A stretch of DNA of 64,000 nucleotides from Proteus columbae (GCF_009914335.1 NZ_CP043925.1:496001-560000), one strand, 5' to 3'; shown: positions 1 through 9,099, counted from the first letter of the stretch. Numbers and translations: made by a program. Notes: generated by a model not told the origin, from the sequence alone.

Positions 1-69
1 ATTAAGGTTTTGACAACCAGAGAGTAGTGCTGCTGATACCATCACTGTAGCAAGTAATTTGATTTTCAT
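1..69 (-). CDS. Lipoprotein, N-terminal fragment cut by window edge
   Basis: Reading leftwards from an ATG at 69, 23 codons are visible before the window ends. They encode a positively charged start (MKIK), a short hydrophobic stretch and the lipobox LLSGC, a classical signal peptidase II site, so the product should be a lipid-anchored envelope protein with Cys19 as its first mature residue. An AAGGA Shine-Dalgarno sequence lies a few bases upstream. The mature domain is outside the window, so the family cannot be named. Confidence 0.7.
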   Translation of the reverse strand, partial: MKIKLLATVMVSAALLSGCQNLN

Positions 70-564
70 TTTGATTTAAGTCCTTTTCTGCTGCGCAGTT
101 TTATATAATTGCGTATTAAATACGAGCGGAAGAATAACAGTGCTTATCTATCGGTGCAATATAAGCATTTTATGTAATAAATATTATCTGAATATATATT
201 TCTATTTTTTTCATCTAAAAAATATTATTTTTTATTCTTAAAATGATGATGGAAAAACATATTGGTTATTTTAACTTCTTTAAATTTAAGAAGATTAATA
301 TAGTGTCTAATAGGGAGAAGATAAATTTTTCTTAGTAATATCTATGTAGATCATTGATTATACTTACTCTGAGTGTACGTTATGCTGTTTTGAATTTACT
401 TGGAATAATATCAAAGGAACGTTGTATTTAGATGTGGGTTTTATTTGTTTAATTCTGACAAATTTTATATTTTTAATATTTATTGCTTAGTGATAAATAA
501 ATAACGATGCTTAAAGCACCGCTATTAAGATTAAACCGAAAATGAATAAATTGATATCGATGTA
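70..564. other. AT-rich gene-free stretch between the lipoprotein gene and ugpC
   Basis: No convincing open frame is seen. It should hold the promoter of the leftward lipoprotein gene and the 3' end of the ugpBAEC transcript. No clear hairpin followed by a T-run was found beyond the ugpC stop, so the end of that transcript is undefined. Confidence 0.5.
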
Positions 565-1665
565 TCAGGAAACCATTAATTCACTGATGAGCATAAAAGG
601 GCGGTTAATACGTTTTCCTGTTTGCTCATTAAAGAAATGAAGGTTTTCAGGATGAATGGTTAGACCAATTTTATTACCAATATTCACACCATGATTGTTA
701 GGTGCGCGAATAACAATAGACTGTTTTTGTTTATCACAAGTCGTGGCATAAATTAAAACATCAGCGCCTAGTGCTTCAATAAATTCCACTTCAACATGAA
801 AAAGGGGATGTTGATGGCTAATGATCAAATGTTCAGGGCGTAAACCTAATTTAATGGCTTGATAAGGAAGATGCTGAGATGAAACGGCAATATGCCCATC
901 AGCGATTTCAATTACACCATGATTAATTAGGACATCTAAGATATTCATTGCGGGAGAGCCCATAAACGTTGCCACAAACACGGAAGCTGGACTTTCATAA
1001 ATCTCTAAAGGCGTCCCCACTTGCTCTATATTTCCTTGATTTAAAACCACCAGCTTATCGGCTAATGTCATCGCTTCTACCTGATCGTGCGTCACATAAA
1101 TCGAGGTTGTGGAGAGTTTTCGCTGTAATTTTTTGATCTCCAGACGCATCTGAACACGTAATTTTGCATCAAGGTTAGAGAGTGGTTCATCAAATAAAAA
1201 CACTTTGGGTTTACGCACAATGGCTCTTCCCATTGCGACACGTTGACGTTGTCCACCGGAAAGCTCTTTGGGTTTTCTATCCAATAAATGACTGATTTCC
1301 AGCATGTTAGCCGCATTTGTGACAAGTTCTTCTATTTGGGTTTTGGGTGTTTTTCGATTACGTAAACCATATGCCATGTTGTTATAGACAGACATATGAG
1401 GATAAAGCGCATAGTTTTGAAACACCATTGCGATATCTCGCTCACTCGGTTCATGTTCATTAACACGTAAATTATCAATGAGTAAATCACCTTGTGTGAT
1501 GGTTTCTAATCCTGCAATCATTCGCAGTAATGTTGATTTGCCACAACCACTTGGGCCAACTAACACCACCATTTCACCTTGCTCAATAGAAAGGTTCAAT
1601 TTCGAAATAGCTTGGTGTCCATTAGGATAGCGTTTTTCTAAATCAGTGAGCGTTACGGTTGTCAT
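565..1665 (-). CDS. ugpC: sn-glycerol-3-phosphate ABC transporter, ATP-binding subunit UgpC
   Basis: This ATPase energises the Ugp importer of glycerol-3-phosphate and glycerophosphodiesters at the inner membrane. Walker A GPSGCGKST is at residues 37-45, followed by the signature LSGGQRQR, Walker B VFLFDEP and the switch His in VTHD. The C-terminal part looks like the MalK-type regulatory domain of sugar importers. A longer frame begins at a TTG at 1683, but an ATG at 1665 preceded by GGAG gives the family N-terminus and is preferred (366 residues; E. coli about 356). It is the last gene of ugpB-A-E-C and starts right after ugpE stops, which implies translational coupling. Confidence 0.95.
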   Translation of the reverse strand: MTTVTLTDLEKRYPNGHQAISKLNLSIEQGEMVVLVGPSGCGKSTLLRMIAGLETITQGDLLIDNLRVNEHEPSERDIAMVFQNYALYPHMSVYNNMAYGLRNRKTPKTQIEELVTNAANMLEISHLLDRKPKELSGGQRQRVAMGRAIVRKPKVFLFDEPLSNLDAKLRVQMRLEIKKLQRKLSTTSIYVTHDQVEAMTLADKLVVLNQGNIEQVGTPLEIYESPASVFVATFMGSPAMNILDVLINHGVIEIADGHIAVSSQHLPYQAIKLGLRPEHLIISHQHPLFHVEVEFIEALGADVLIYATTCDKQKQSIVIRAPNNHGVNIGNKIGLTIHPENLHFFNEQTGKRINRPFMLISELMVS

Positions 1666-1666
1666 A

Positions 1667-2515
1667 TTATTTCTCCGTATCAATAAAGCCTTTTACAAAG
1701 GCTCTTTGCATCAGAATGACGATAAGGACTGGCGGCAACATGGCGATCAATGTAGTTGCCATAATTTTATTCCATTCAACGACACCATCAGAAACCGCAA
1801 CCATCTGTTTAATTCCCATCACAATGGTGTAGTAGTGGGTATCAGTTGTGATAAGCATTGGCCAAAGATATTGATTCCACCCATAAATAAAGGTGATAAC
1901 AAAAAGGGCAGCGATATTGGTGCGAGAAAGAGGAAGCAAGATAGTGAAAAAGAATTTAATCGGCCCAGCGCCATCAATTTTTGCGGCTTCAATTAATTCA
2001 GGGGTGATGGTCAGGAAAAATTGACGAAACAAAAAAGTGGCTGTGGCGCTAGCAATTAATGGAATGGTTAATCCGGCATAAGAGTTCAACATATTAAGAT
2101 CAGTGACGACTTCAAATGTCGGCATAATGCGAACTTCAACAGGTAACATTAAGGTAAAAAAGATAGTCCAAAAGGCGAGCATCCGTCCCGGAAAGCGAAA
2201 GAAAACCACGGCATAGGCCGATAAAATCGATATAGCTAATTTCCCTATGGTGATCACTAACGCCATAACTAACGAATTCAATAACATGCTGTTAATTGAA
2301 ATTGCACTATTTTGCGTTGTACCTGCCTGTGAAAATATCGTTTTAAAAATATTGAAGCCTTCAGTACCAAACCAAAGAGGAGAGCCTGTGGCAAACTCGG
2401 TGTTTTGATGGGTTGTTGCCACTAGCGCAATCCACACAGGGAATGCCACAGAAAGAATGCCAACAATAAGAATAAAGTGGCAGAAAGCATGAAATAAAGG
2501 TCTACGTTCAACCAT
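1667..2515 (-). CDS. ugpE: sn-glycerol-3-phosphate ABC transporter permease UgpE
   Basis: Inner-membrane permease of the Ugp importer, forming the channel with UgpA. It is 282 residues long with about six hydrophobic spans. The EAA loop that docks onto the ATPase is clear (EAAKIDGAGPIKFFFTILLPLS region, about residues 178-199), as in the MalG-like branch of sugar permeases. Its start codon overlaps the ugpA stop at 2515, and ugpC begins directly after its own stop, so the genes are tightly coupled. Length matches E. coli UgpE (281). Confidence 0.95.
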   Translation of the reverse strand: MVERRPLFHAFCHFILIVGILSVAFPVWIALVATTHQNTEFATGSPLWFGTEGFNIFKTIFSQAGTTQNSAISINSMLLNSLVMALVITIGKLAISILSAYAVVFFRFPGRMLAFWTIFFTLMLPVEVRIMPTFEVVTDLNMLNSYAGLTIPLIASATATFLFRQFFLTITPELIEAAKIDGAGPIKFFFTILLPLSRTNIAALFVITFIYGWNQYLWPMLITTDTHYYTIVMGIKQMVAVSDGVVEWNKIMATTLIAMLPPVLIVILMQRAFVKGFIDTEK

Positions 2516-3399
2516 CAGTAAGCCACCTTTTTCTCAACATAACGAAATTGAATAATGGTTAATATCGCGACAATAAACATCAAAATAACGGATTGTGCGG
2601 CGGAGGAGCCTAAATCTAATCCCACAAAACCATCGTTATAGACCTTATAAACCAGTGTTGAGGTGCTACTACCAGGGCCACCTTGCGTCATCGCGTGGAT
2701 AATGGCGAAAGTATCAAAAAAGGCGTAAGCAAAATTAACCACAAGTAAGAAAAAGGTTGTGGGAGAAATTAAAGGAAAACTGATAGTAATAAAGCGTTTA
2801 ATGGGGCCACTACCATCAATAGCTGCAGCTTCTAAAAGAGATTTAGGTACAGATTGCAAGGCGGCGAGGAAAAACAGAAAGTTATAACTCACTTGTTTCC
2901 ATGTCGCCGTTAAAATCACCATCCACATAGCATGATGTGTATTAAGTACAGGATCCCAATTAATACCTATTTTCTTTAATTGTTGGCTTAATACACCAAT
3001 TGTGGGATCAAGCATAAATAGCCACAGAAAGCCTGCAATAACTGGCGCAATGGCATAGGGTGAAATTAAAATAGTGCGATAAAACAGTTTGCCACGTAAG
3101 ACTTGCTCTGCAATACCCGCCAAAATAAGCGCTGACAGCATAGAGAGAAACACGACACTGATACTGAAAATTAATGTCGTGATTAAACTGTCAAAATAAT
3201 AGCGATTACTAAAAAGTCGCTGAAAATTTTCAAAACCAACAAATTCTCGACTAAGTCCAAACGCATCTTCTAATTGAAATGACTGAAAGAAAGCTTGCCC
3301 CGCAGGCCAAATGAAAAAGATAAGCGTGATAGCTAATTGAGGAAAAATTAGCGCGAGAGGTAACCATTTTTGTTTAAAATAAATGGATTGAGAAGCCAT
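2515..3399 (-). CDS. ugpA: sn-glycerol-3-phosphate ABC transporter permease UgpA
   Basis: Second permease of the Ugp importer, 294 residues with six predicted membrane spans. The EAA motif (EAAAIDGSGPIKRF) lies around residues 190-203. The N-terminus (QKWLPLALIFPQLAITLIFF) and length agree with the MalF-like UgpA family. It follows ugpB by about 60 bp and overlaps ugpE by one base, so all four genes should be one transcript from the promoter in front of ugpB. Confidence 0.95.
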   Translation of the reverse strand: MASQSIYFKQKWLPLALIFPQLAITLIFFIWPAGQAFFQSFQLEDAFGLSREFVGFENFQRLFSNRYYFDSLITTLIFSISVVFLSMLSALILAGIAEQVLRGKLFYRTILISPYAIAPVIAGFLWLFMLDPTIGVLSQQLKKIGINWDPVLNTHHAMWMVILTATWKQVSYNFLFFLAALQSVPKSLLEAAAIDGSGPIKRFITISFPLISPTTFFLLVVNFAYAFFDTFAIIHAMTQGGPGSSTSTLVYKVYNDGFVGLDLGSSAAQSVILMFIVAILTIIQFRYVEKKVAY

Positions 3400-3461
3400 A
3401 CAATGTCCAGTAAATCGATAAAAACAGAAGGCGAGCGACTTTGCTCGCCTAATATAAGTGA

Positions 3462-4769
3462 CTATTGTTGAGTTCGTTCAAAACGGCGTAACTGCTCATT
3501 CCCACGCGCAACAGCATTATCTAACGCAGCCTGAGCGGTCTGTTTTCCTGACCACACTTTTTCTAACTCTTCATCAACGATTTCTCGAGTTTGCAGGAAA
3601 TTACCAAAGCGTAATCCTTTGGAATTGGCGGTAGGTTCAGAGGTTGTCATTTGTAATATTGCCGTATCTGCGCCCGGATTTTGCTGATAAAAGCCTTGCT
3701 GTTGTGTTAACGCATAAGCGGCTTTAGTCACCGGTAAATAACCTGTTGCTTGGTGCCAATCGGCTTGTACTTCAGGGCTTGAAAGATAGGTAAAGAATTT
3801 GGCAACACCGTTATATTCGGCATCTGGACGTCCCGACATAACCCATAAAGACGCTCCGCCAATAATGGTATTCGCAGGTTTTTGTACAAGAGAATCGTCA
3901 TAAGGTAATTGGCTAACACCAATATCAATCCCTTTCATATTCTCTTTAATGCCCGCAAAACCTGCTGATGATTCCATCACCATGGCGCATTCTTGGGTAT
4001 AAAACAGTGACATTGCATCCGATTGACGTCCGCCATATTTGAAAATACCAGATTTCGACCAATCTGCCATTTGTTGAATATGATTAACGAAAGGCGCTTT
4101 ATTAAAAAGGAAGGTAGTGTCAAAACCATCGAAACCGTTATTTTTTGTCGCAATAGGTAAATTATTACGCGCACCAAAATTTTCGATTTGTGTCCATGAT
4201 TGCCATGTGGTGGTAAATCCACATTTTACTCCAGAATCGAGCAGTTTCTGAGAAACAGCTTCCATCTCTTTCCATGTTTTTGGTGGTTGCTCTATGCCTG
4301 CTTTTTTAAAGAGGGCTTTGTTGTAATAAAGTACAGGCGTAGAGCTATTAAACGGCAGTGACATCATTTTTCCATCGCTGGTGGTGTAATAGCCCGTGAC
4401 AGTTGATAAATAACTATTAGGATCAAAAGGCTCGTTAGTTTTTTCCATTAATTGATAAACAGGAAAAACGGCTTTTTTTGCCCCCATCATGCTCGCTGTG
4501 CCCACTTCAAAGACTTGCACAATAGCGGGTTGGTTTTTAGCACGAAATGAAGCCACTGCACTGGTCATCGTTTCAGCGTAAGTGCCTTTATAAACGGGTT
4601 TTATCTCATATTCAGATTGACTGGCGTTAAAATCAGAGGCGATTTGATTTACTTTTTGACCGAGCGCACCTCCCATTGCATGCCACCATTCAATTTGTGT
4701 TTTTGCGTGTGTAGGAGAAGTAAATAACGCCATTGCAACAGCAAGACCTGTTATTGATTTTATCGACAT
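3462..4769 (-). CDS. ugpB: sn-glycerol-3-phosphate periplasmic binding protein UgpB
   Basis: Periplasmic receptor that delivers glycerol-3-phosphate to UgpAE. A Sec signal peptide is visible (hydrophobic AVAMALF, cleavage after THA about residue 22), and the mature protein begins KTQIEWWHAMGG, a hallmark of UgpB. Length of 435 residues matches the family (438 in E. coli). It is the first gene of ugpBAEC, has an AAGGAA Shine-Dalgarno sequence, and lies about 70 bp downstream of a Pho box, so phosphate starvation should induce it through PhoB. Confidence 0.96.
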   Translation of the reverse strand: MSIKSITGLAVAMALFTSPTHAKTQIEWWHAMGGALGQKVNQIASDFNASQSEYEIKPVYKGTYAETMTSAVASFRAKNQPAIVQVFEVGTASMMGAKKAVFPVYQLMEKTNEPFDPNSYLSTVTGYYTTSDGKMMSLPFNSSTPVLYYNKALFKKAGIEQPPKTWKEMEAVSQKLLDSGVKCGFTTTWQSWTQIENFGARNNLPIATKNNGFDGFDTTFLFNKAPFVNHIQQMADWSKSGIFKYGGRQSDAMSLFYTQECAMVMESSAGFAGIKENMKGIDIGVSQLPYDDSLVQKPANTIIGGASLWVMSGRPDAEYNGVAKFFTYLSSPEVQADWHQATGYLPVTKAAYALTQQQGFYQQNPGADTAILQMTTSEPTANSKGLRFGNFLQTREIVDEELEKVWSGKQTAQAALDNAVARGNEQLRRFERTQQ

Positions 4770-4837
4770 GCAGAATTTCCTTTTTAATCGAAAGTTAAAG
4801 GTGCAATCTAATCTGCGAATTACCCTAAATGTTGTTT

Positions 4838-4855
4838 ATGACAAATGGGTGACAA
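4838..4855 (-). promoter_or_regulatory. Pho box facing ugpBAEC
   Basis: Read on the minus strand the site is TTGTCACCCATTTGTCAT: two 7-bp CTGTCAT-like half repeats separated by 4 bp, the known PhoB layout. It is on the ugpB side of the ugpB-ugpQ gap, about 70 bp before the ugpB start, where PhoB would replace a -35 element. Confidence 0.75.
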
Positions 4856-4882
4856 TTAAATGAAGATATATTGATGGTATGA

Positions 4883-4900
4883 CTGTCAAATTGCTGTCAT
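4883..4900 (+). promoter_or_regulatory. Pho box facing ugpQ
   Basis: CTGTCAAATTGCTGTCAT consists of two 7-bp half repeats spaced by 4 bp, a near-perfect PhoB site. A further TTGTCAT at 4905-4911 is out of 11-bp phase. The site is 44 bp before the ugpQ ATG. Confidence 0.8.
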
Positions 4901-4943
4901 AAATGGTTGTCATGATGTCGGCACAAATGAAAAGGAGAGAGAA

Positions 4944-5678
4944 ATGAAGATAGCTGCTCACCGAGGTTTTTCTGGAAAAGCGCCTGAAAATACATTGGCT
5001 GCGTTTAAAATGGCGATTGATTTTGGGTGCGAATGGATTGAAACGGATGTGCAATTAACCGCGGATCATGTTCCTGTGCTTATTCATGATAAAACAGTTA
5101 ATCGTTGCACGAATGGGCAAGGTGCTGTGCGTTTTCATACCTTAGATGATTTACATCGCCTTGATGCAGGAAGTTGGTTTAGTTCACTCTATCAAGGTGA
5201 GAAAGTTCCTTCTTTAAGACAAGGATTGCAGCTTATTAAGCGTTCAGGAACAAAGCTCAATATTGAATTGAAAACATGGCCTGATGATGATGTTGAACGT
5301 TTATGTTTAGCGGTTTCTGACATGATAAAAAGTGCAGATATTCCGAATGAGCAAATTTTATTTTCTTCTTTTGATACGCATGCACTGATCGTTATGAAAC
5401 GATACCTGCCTTTTATTCGCAGAGGCCAATTGTGGGATGAAATTCCTGATAATGCGTTAGAAACACTAAAAGCGATCGATGGTTTTAGTGTGCATTGTAA
5501 TTACAAATATCTCACACAAGAACAAGCTCAAATGTTGAAACAAGCGGGTTATGAAATTTATTGTTATACCCCGAATAATCCTGAAGAAGTGAAAGATTTT
5601 GAGCAATGGGGTGTTGATATGCTGATCACTGATATGCCTGATGTTTATCTACCAAATGTTGATCAAATAGCAAAGTGA
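4944..5678 (+). CDS. ugpQ: Glycerophosphodiester phosphodiesterase UgpQ
   Basis: Cytosolic GDPD-family enzyme that hydrolyses glycerophosphodiesters to glycerol-3-phosphate plus the alcohol. The start AAHRGFSGKAPENTLAAF carries the catalytic HRG and the PENT motif; ETDVQLTADHVPVLIHD supplies the metal-binding Glu/Asp and second catalytic His. Length 244 agrees with E. coli UgpQ (247). A strong AAGGAGAGAG Shine-Dalgarno precedes the ATG. In E. coli ugpQ is the last gene of ugpBAECQ; here it is divergent from ugpB with its own Pho box, so both arms should still respond to PhoB. Confidence 0.95.
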   Translation: MKIAAHRGFSGKAPENTLAAFKMAIDFGCEWIETDVQLTADHVPVLIHDKTVNRCTNGQGAVRFHTLDDLHRLDAGSWFSSLYQGEKVPSLRQGLQLIKRSGTKLNIELKTWPDDDVERLCLAVSDMIKSADIPNEQILFSSFDTHALIVMKRYLPFIRRGQLWDEIPDNALETLKAIDGFSVHCNYKYLTQEQAQMLKQAGYEIYCYTPNNPEEVKDFEQWGVDMLITDMPDVYLPNVDQIAK

Positions 5679-5904
5679 AAAAGCACTAACAATCCTGCTT
5701 ACTTGTATTGAATAAGGTGTTATTGATGTGTTTGATGACGCCTTTTATCCTTTTCTTTCCGTATTTTAATTACAGAAATTAAATAAGAGAAACGTTGAGT
5801 AATAGATGTTTTCTTTACATTCTCTGCTATTATCCTGCGCAATTAATGAATAGATATTATTCAACTCGGTAATATTTATCTCATTAAAAATAAAAATGGG
5901 GAAA

Positions 5905-5973
5905 ATGGTTAGCAAATATGGCGACCTTATCAACCCAACCTCTAAGAGTAGAGGTGCATTATTTCTACTTTAA
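5905..5973 (+). CDS. Possible 22-residue leader peptide upstream of arcC
   Basis: An ATG at 5905 opens a 22-codon frame that ends with TAA at 5973, 28 bp before arcC, with a weak GGGGAAA Shine-Dalgarno sequence. It contains a perfect 7-bp stem-loop at 5938-5955. The peptide (MVSKYGDLINPTSKSRG, then mainly hydrophobic) has single Lys and Arg codons rather than a run of one amino acid, so classical attenuation is not obvious. Position before a metabolic gene is the only functional hint. It may equally be untranslated leader. Confidence 0.25.
   Translation: MVSKYGDLINPTSKSRGALFLL
5938..5955 (+). promoter_or_regulatory. Stem-loop in the arcC leader
   Basis: ACCTCTA-AGAG-TAGAGGT is a perfect 7-bp stem with a 4-base loop, 46 bp before the arcC ATG. 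No T-run follows, so it is not a simple terminator. It could act on translation or RNA stability. Confidence 0.4.
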
Positions 5974-6001
5974 TTGCCAATAATATAATTGAGAGTGAAA
6001 T

Positions 6002-6949
6002 ATGAAAGAACTCGTTGTTGTTGCCATTGGAGGCAACAGTATTATTAAAGACAATGCTAGCCAGTCTATCGCTCATCAAGAACAAGCAGTACAAGAGGTT
6101 GCAGCCCATATTAGTGATATGGTGGCTGAAGGGTATAATATTGTTTTAACTCATGGTAATGGGCCACAAGTAGGGCTTGATTTACGTCGCGCTGAAGTGG
6201 CGCATGTGCAAGAAGGTTTACCGTTAACACCTTTGGCCAACTGTGTTGCAGATACACAAGGCGGTATCGGCTATTTAATACAACAAGCGTTAACGAATAA
6301 GCTTCGTGTTCAACAAAATAAACAAGCAGTTACCCTTATCACACAAGTTGAAGTAGATAAAAACGATCCTAATTTTGTTTCTCCAACAAAACCTATTGGT
6401 GCATTTTTCTCTGAACAAGAGATGGTGCAATTAAAGCAAGAAAATCCTCAATGGCATTTTGTTGAAGACTCTGGTCGTGGTTATCGTCGTGTTGTTGCCT
6501 CTCCAATTCCACAACATGTTATTGAATCTAGTGCAATTAAGTCACTATCAGAATGCGGCTATGTTGTTATTGCTGTGGGTGGCGGTGGTATTCCTGTGAT
6601 TAAAAATGAACAGGGAAATTACCAAAGTGTCGATGCCGTTATTGATAAAGACTTGTCATCAACATTGCTAGCAAAAGAATTACATGCAGATATTCTTATC
6701 ATCACCACAGGTGTTGAAAAAGTTAGTATTCATTTTGGTAAGCCAGAACAAAAAGCATTGGGTGAAACCTCGGTTGAGGAAATGACACAATATATGCATG
6801 AAGGGCATTTCCCTCCGGGCAGTATGCTTCCAAAAATCGAAGCCAGCCTCTCATTTTTAGCCGCGGGTGGAAAAAGAGTGATTATCACAACGCCAGAAAA
6901 ACTGGCTTCTGCCTTAAAAGGTGAAACCGGAACGCATATTGTTGTTTAA
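6002..6949 (+). CDS. arcC: Carbamate kinase
   Basis: Transfers phosphate between carbamoyl phosphate and ADP, giving ATP, ammonia and CO2 in the catabolic direction. The N-terminus KELVVVAIGGNSI and the segment LTHGNGPQVG are the nucleotide/phosphate loops of the carbamate kinase branch of the amino-acid kinase fold; VAVGGGGIPV and GSMLPKIEA are further family motifs. Length 315 is typical. No arginine deiminase or ornithine carbamoyltransferase gene is adjacent, so the source of carbamoyl phosphate is not shown here. Assigning arcC rather than a yqeA/yahI-type paralogue is by similarity only. Confidence 0.88.
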   Translation: MKELVVVAIGGNSIIKDNASQSIAHQEQAVQEVAAHISDMVAEGYNIVLTHGNGPQVGLDLRRAEVAHVQEGLPLTPLANCVADTQGGIGYLIQQALTNKLRVQQNKQAVTLITQVEVDKNDPNFVSPTKPIGAFFSEQEMVQLKQENPQWHFVEDSGRGYRRVVASPIPQHVIESSAIKSLSECGYVVIAVGGGGIPVIKNEQGNYQSVDAVIDKDLSSTLLAKELHADILIITTGVEKVSIHFGKPEQKALGETSVEEMTQYMHEGHFPPGSMLPKIEASLSFLAAGGKRVIITTPEKLASALKGETGTHIVV

Positions 6950-6983
6950 TTTTCGCAATCAAAAGTACTCCGTTATTTAATTG

Positions 6984-7024
6984 ATAAGCGCCTTATTTAT
7001 AAAAGAGTAAGGCGCTTATTTTAT
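6984..7024 (+). terminator. Rho-independent terminator, arcC / convergent transporter
   Basis: ATAAGCGCCTTA (6984-6995) pairs perfectly with TAAGGCGCTTAT (7008-7019), and TTTTAT follows. It lies between convergent genes and could serve both strands. Confidence 0.85.
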
Positions 7025-7049
7025 GCAGAGTTTCTTAATATATCGATGA

Positions 7050-8240
7050 TTAAATAGTGTGATTAGCGGGGTAGGCTTTCGCGTAATGGCGCGGATTTAA
7101 TCGTGAAAATAATCCTATCGTGATAATCACTAAAACCGCATGAAATGCCCATGCATAAGTAAAGCTTCCGTCAGGTTGACGCAATATCACTGCCACTAAC
7201 GGTCCAAAGGCAGCAATGATAAATCCTCCACCTTGCATTAATGCCGACAGCGCGCCCGCTTGTGCTGGATCAGGAATATGATCGAGCGCGACAATCATCA
7301 TCATGGAAAAACATCCACCTAAGCCACAGCCTAAGAAAATACTCCACAGATAAGGCGCACTCATCGGAATAGTCATTATTGCAATAAAACCGATAAATTG
7401 ACTTAGTAATGTCAGCATAAGCCAAAAACGTCGGTCGTGATTTTTAGCCGCTAAGAAAGGAATAATTAAAGCAGCAGAGGCTTGGAAAAGCGAAAGGATA
7501 GCGACAAGAGAGCCACTTTGTGCACTTGGCATTCCTAACGATTGGTAGAAAGGTGCCAACCATGTCACAACTGAAGCGTAACCTGCATTAACGCAACCAA
7601 AACCTAAAATAAGCAATCCTGTTCTGGGGCGCCAAATTAAGGTATTGAGTGATATTTTATTAGCAGATATGGCACTGTTTTTAATAGAAAAAAGAATAGC
7701 GACAAATGCAAAGCCTGCTGGAAGTGCAAACCACGCTAAAGCATTTTGCCAATGACCATTAGATGCCGTAATAATCGGGGATAATTGAGCACCTAATGCG
7801 CCTCCCCCCATTAGCATGGCGGAATACAGCCCCATCATAATAGGCGTTCGATGTCCAAACCATCCTTTAATAATGCCAGGAAATACCGCTTGAATATAAG
7901 CCACGCTCAAACCGCAAAAGAGGGCAGTCAGTAATAACTGATTGCCATCAGAAACATAAGCTCGAGAAAATGAGCCTATAAGAAGCAACAACATTGCGAC
8001 TAAAAGCCCTTTCCGAACTTGAATATAAGACTGTAAGAAAGGAACGATTAATGCGCCTATTCCCATTAAAAGCATGGGCAATAAGGTAAGTAATGAGACT
8101 TGGCTATAACTCATTCCTGTTGATGCAATAATATTATCAATAACAGGGCCTGGGCCAGTTAAGAAGGGGCGTAAATTTATCCCGACTAAAATAATAGTCA
8201 GGACAATCTGCCATGTTTTTTTTCTTGGTAAGGCAGTCAT
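7050..8240 (-). CDS. CynX/NimT-family MFS transporter
   Basis: A 396-residue inner-membrane protein with about 12 hydrophobic spans. The opening IILVGINLRPFLTGPGPVID and the LLTLLPMLLMGIGALIVP segment match the CynX/NimT (YeaN) branch of the major facilitator superfamily, which includes the E. coli cyanate and 2-nitroimidazole exporters. No cyanase or carbonic anhydrase gene is nearby, so cyanate should not be assumed. It converges on the carbamate kinase gene across a shared terminator and is not in an operon. Confidence 0.8.
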   Translation of the reverse strand: MTALPRKKTWQIVLTIILVGINLRPFLTGPGPVIDNIIASTGMSYSQVSLLTLLPMLLMGIGALIVPFLQSYIQVRKGLLVAMLLLLIGSFSRAYVSDGNQLLLTALFCGLSVAYIQAVFPGIIKGWFGHRTPIMMGLYSAMLMGGGALGAQLSPIITASNGHWQNALAWFALPAGFAFVAILFSIKNSAISANKISLNTLIWRPRTGLLILGFGCVNAGYASVVTWLAPFYQSLGMPSAQSGSLVAILSLFQASAALIIPFLAAKNHDRRFWLMLTLLSQFIGFIAIMTIPMSAPYLWSIFLGCGLGGCFSMMMIVALDHIPDPAQAGALSALMQGGGFIIAAFGPLVAVILRQPDGSFTYAWAFHAVLVIITIGLFSRLNPRHYAKAYPANHTI

Positions 8241-8358
8241 TATAATTCCCTGATAAACATAAATATTATCTACTTTATGGACAATGTTGATATAAACAGA
8301 TGAGGGGTTTTATATCAACATAAATATCATTAGGTATTTTAATTAATCATCACGCTAT

Positions 8359-9099
8359 TTAAGCGATGTATTTTAATTTCCACTGTTTAATCTGACTGTT
8401 GGGATTAATTAATACAAACTCATAATGTTCAAAATGAGAAAGTACCTTTTTAAATTCCAGTGCTGCTTTATCTAAATCCCACGATTTAGGGAAATAAAAG
8501 CCATCAAAAGGGATGTTTTCAAGTTGTGTACTAAATTGATGAATAAATTCATCAAACCCAGCATAAAAGAGTGCGATTTTTCCAGACCAATTAATGTGAT
8601 AAGTATTATCTTGTTGGCGCTGGAAGTGAATTTGATGATTTTTACATGCATCATGGCCTAATAAGTAAATACTAAAAGCGGGGACTTCTGCTCTTTCTTC
8701 ATCTTCATCACTATCGATTTGAGGGACAATATCAACATTAAATTGATGAGTAATAAAGTTATCAAAATCGAACGGCGTATTTCCTGTGCTGAGCAAAATA
8801 CCTTGGTCATCAGACCAATAAGTTGAGGAGAGTGTACAACAGTGATAATTATCCCAAACAATGGGAGCTTGCCAGTGAGCTAGGCTGGTATATTCTTCTT
8901 CGTCATCTGATTCATCTTCGTCGATATCATCCAGATAATCCTCACCTTCACTTAAATAGTAATCGGCACTTCTAAGATGAAGATCAAACCAAAGTTGACC
9001 ATGTTTATCTAATCGACCTGACCAGACAAATTCTGTAATTTTATGGGATTTCGGATAGGCACTATCAATAAAAGTAATGGTACGTACTGGTGTGGTCAT
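8359..9099 (-). CDS. Uncharacterised acidic protein
   Basis: Not recognised. The 246-residue product lacks a signal peptide and membrane spans, so it should be cytosolic. It has a striking acidic run (DDIDEDESDDEEE, about residues 57-69) and a second acidic patch (DSDEDEERAE, about 128-137), surrounded by many aromatic residues. The sequence appears to contain two similar halves, each with a WSG-type segment (FVWSGRLD and INWSGKIA), which may reflect an internal duplication. It is divergent from the SUKH gene across 140 bp. A role as an immunity-type protein is conceivable from context only. Confidence 0.7.
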   Translation of the reverse strand: MTTPVRTITFIDSAYPKSHKITEFVWSGRLDKHGQLWFDLHLRSADYYLSEGEDYLDDIDEDESDDEEEYTSLAHWQAPIVWDNYHCCTLSSTYWSDDQGILLSTGNTPFDFDNFITHQFNVDIVPQIDSDEDEERAEVPAFSIYLLGHDACKNHQIHFQRQQDNTYHINWSGKIALFYAGFDEFIHQFSTQLENIPFDGFYFPKSWDLDKAALEFKKVLSHFEHYEFVLINPNSQIKQWKLKYIA

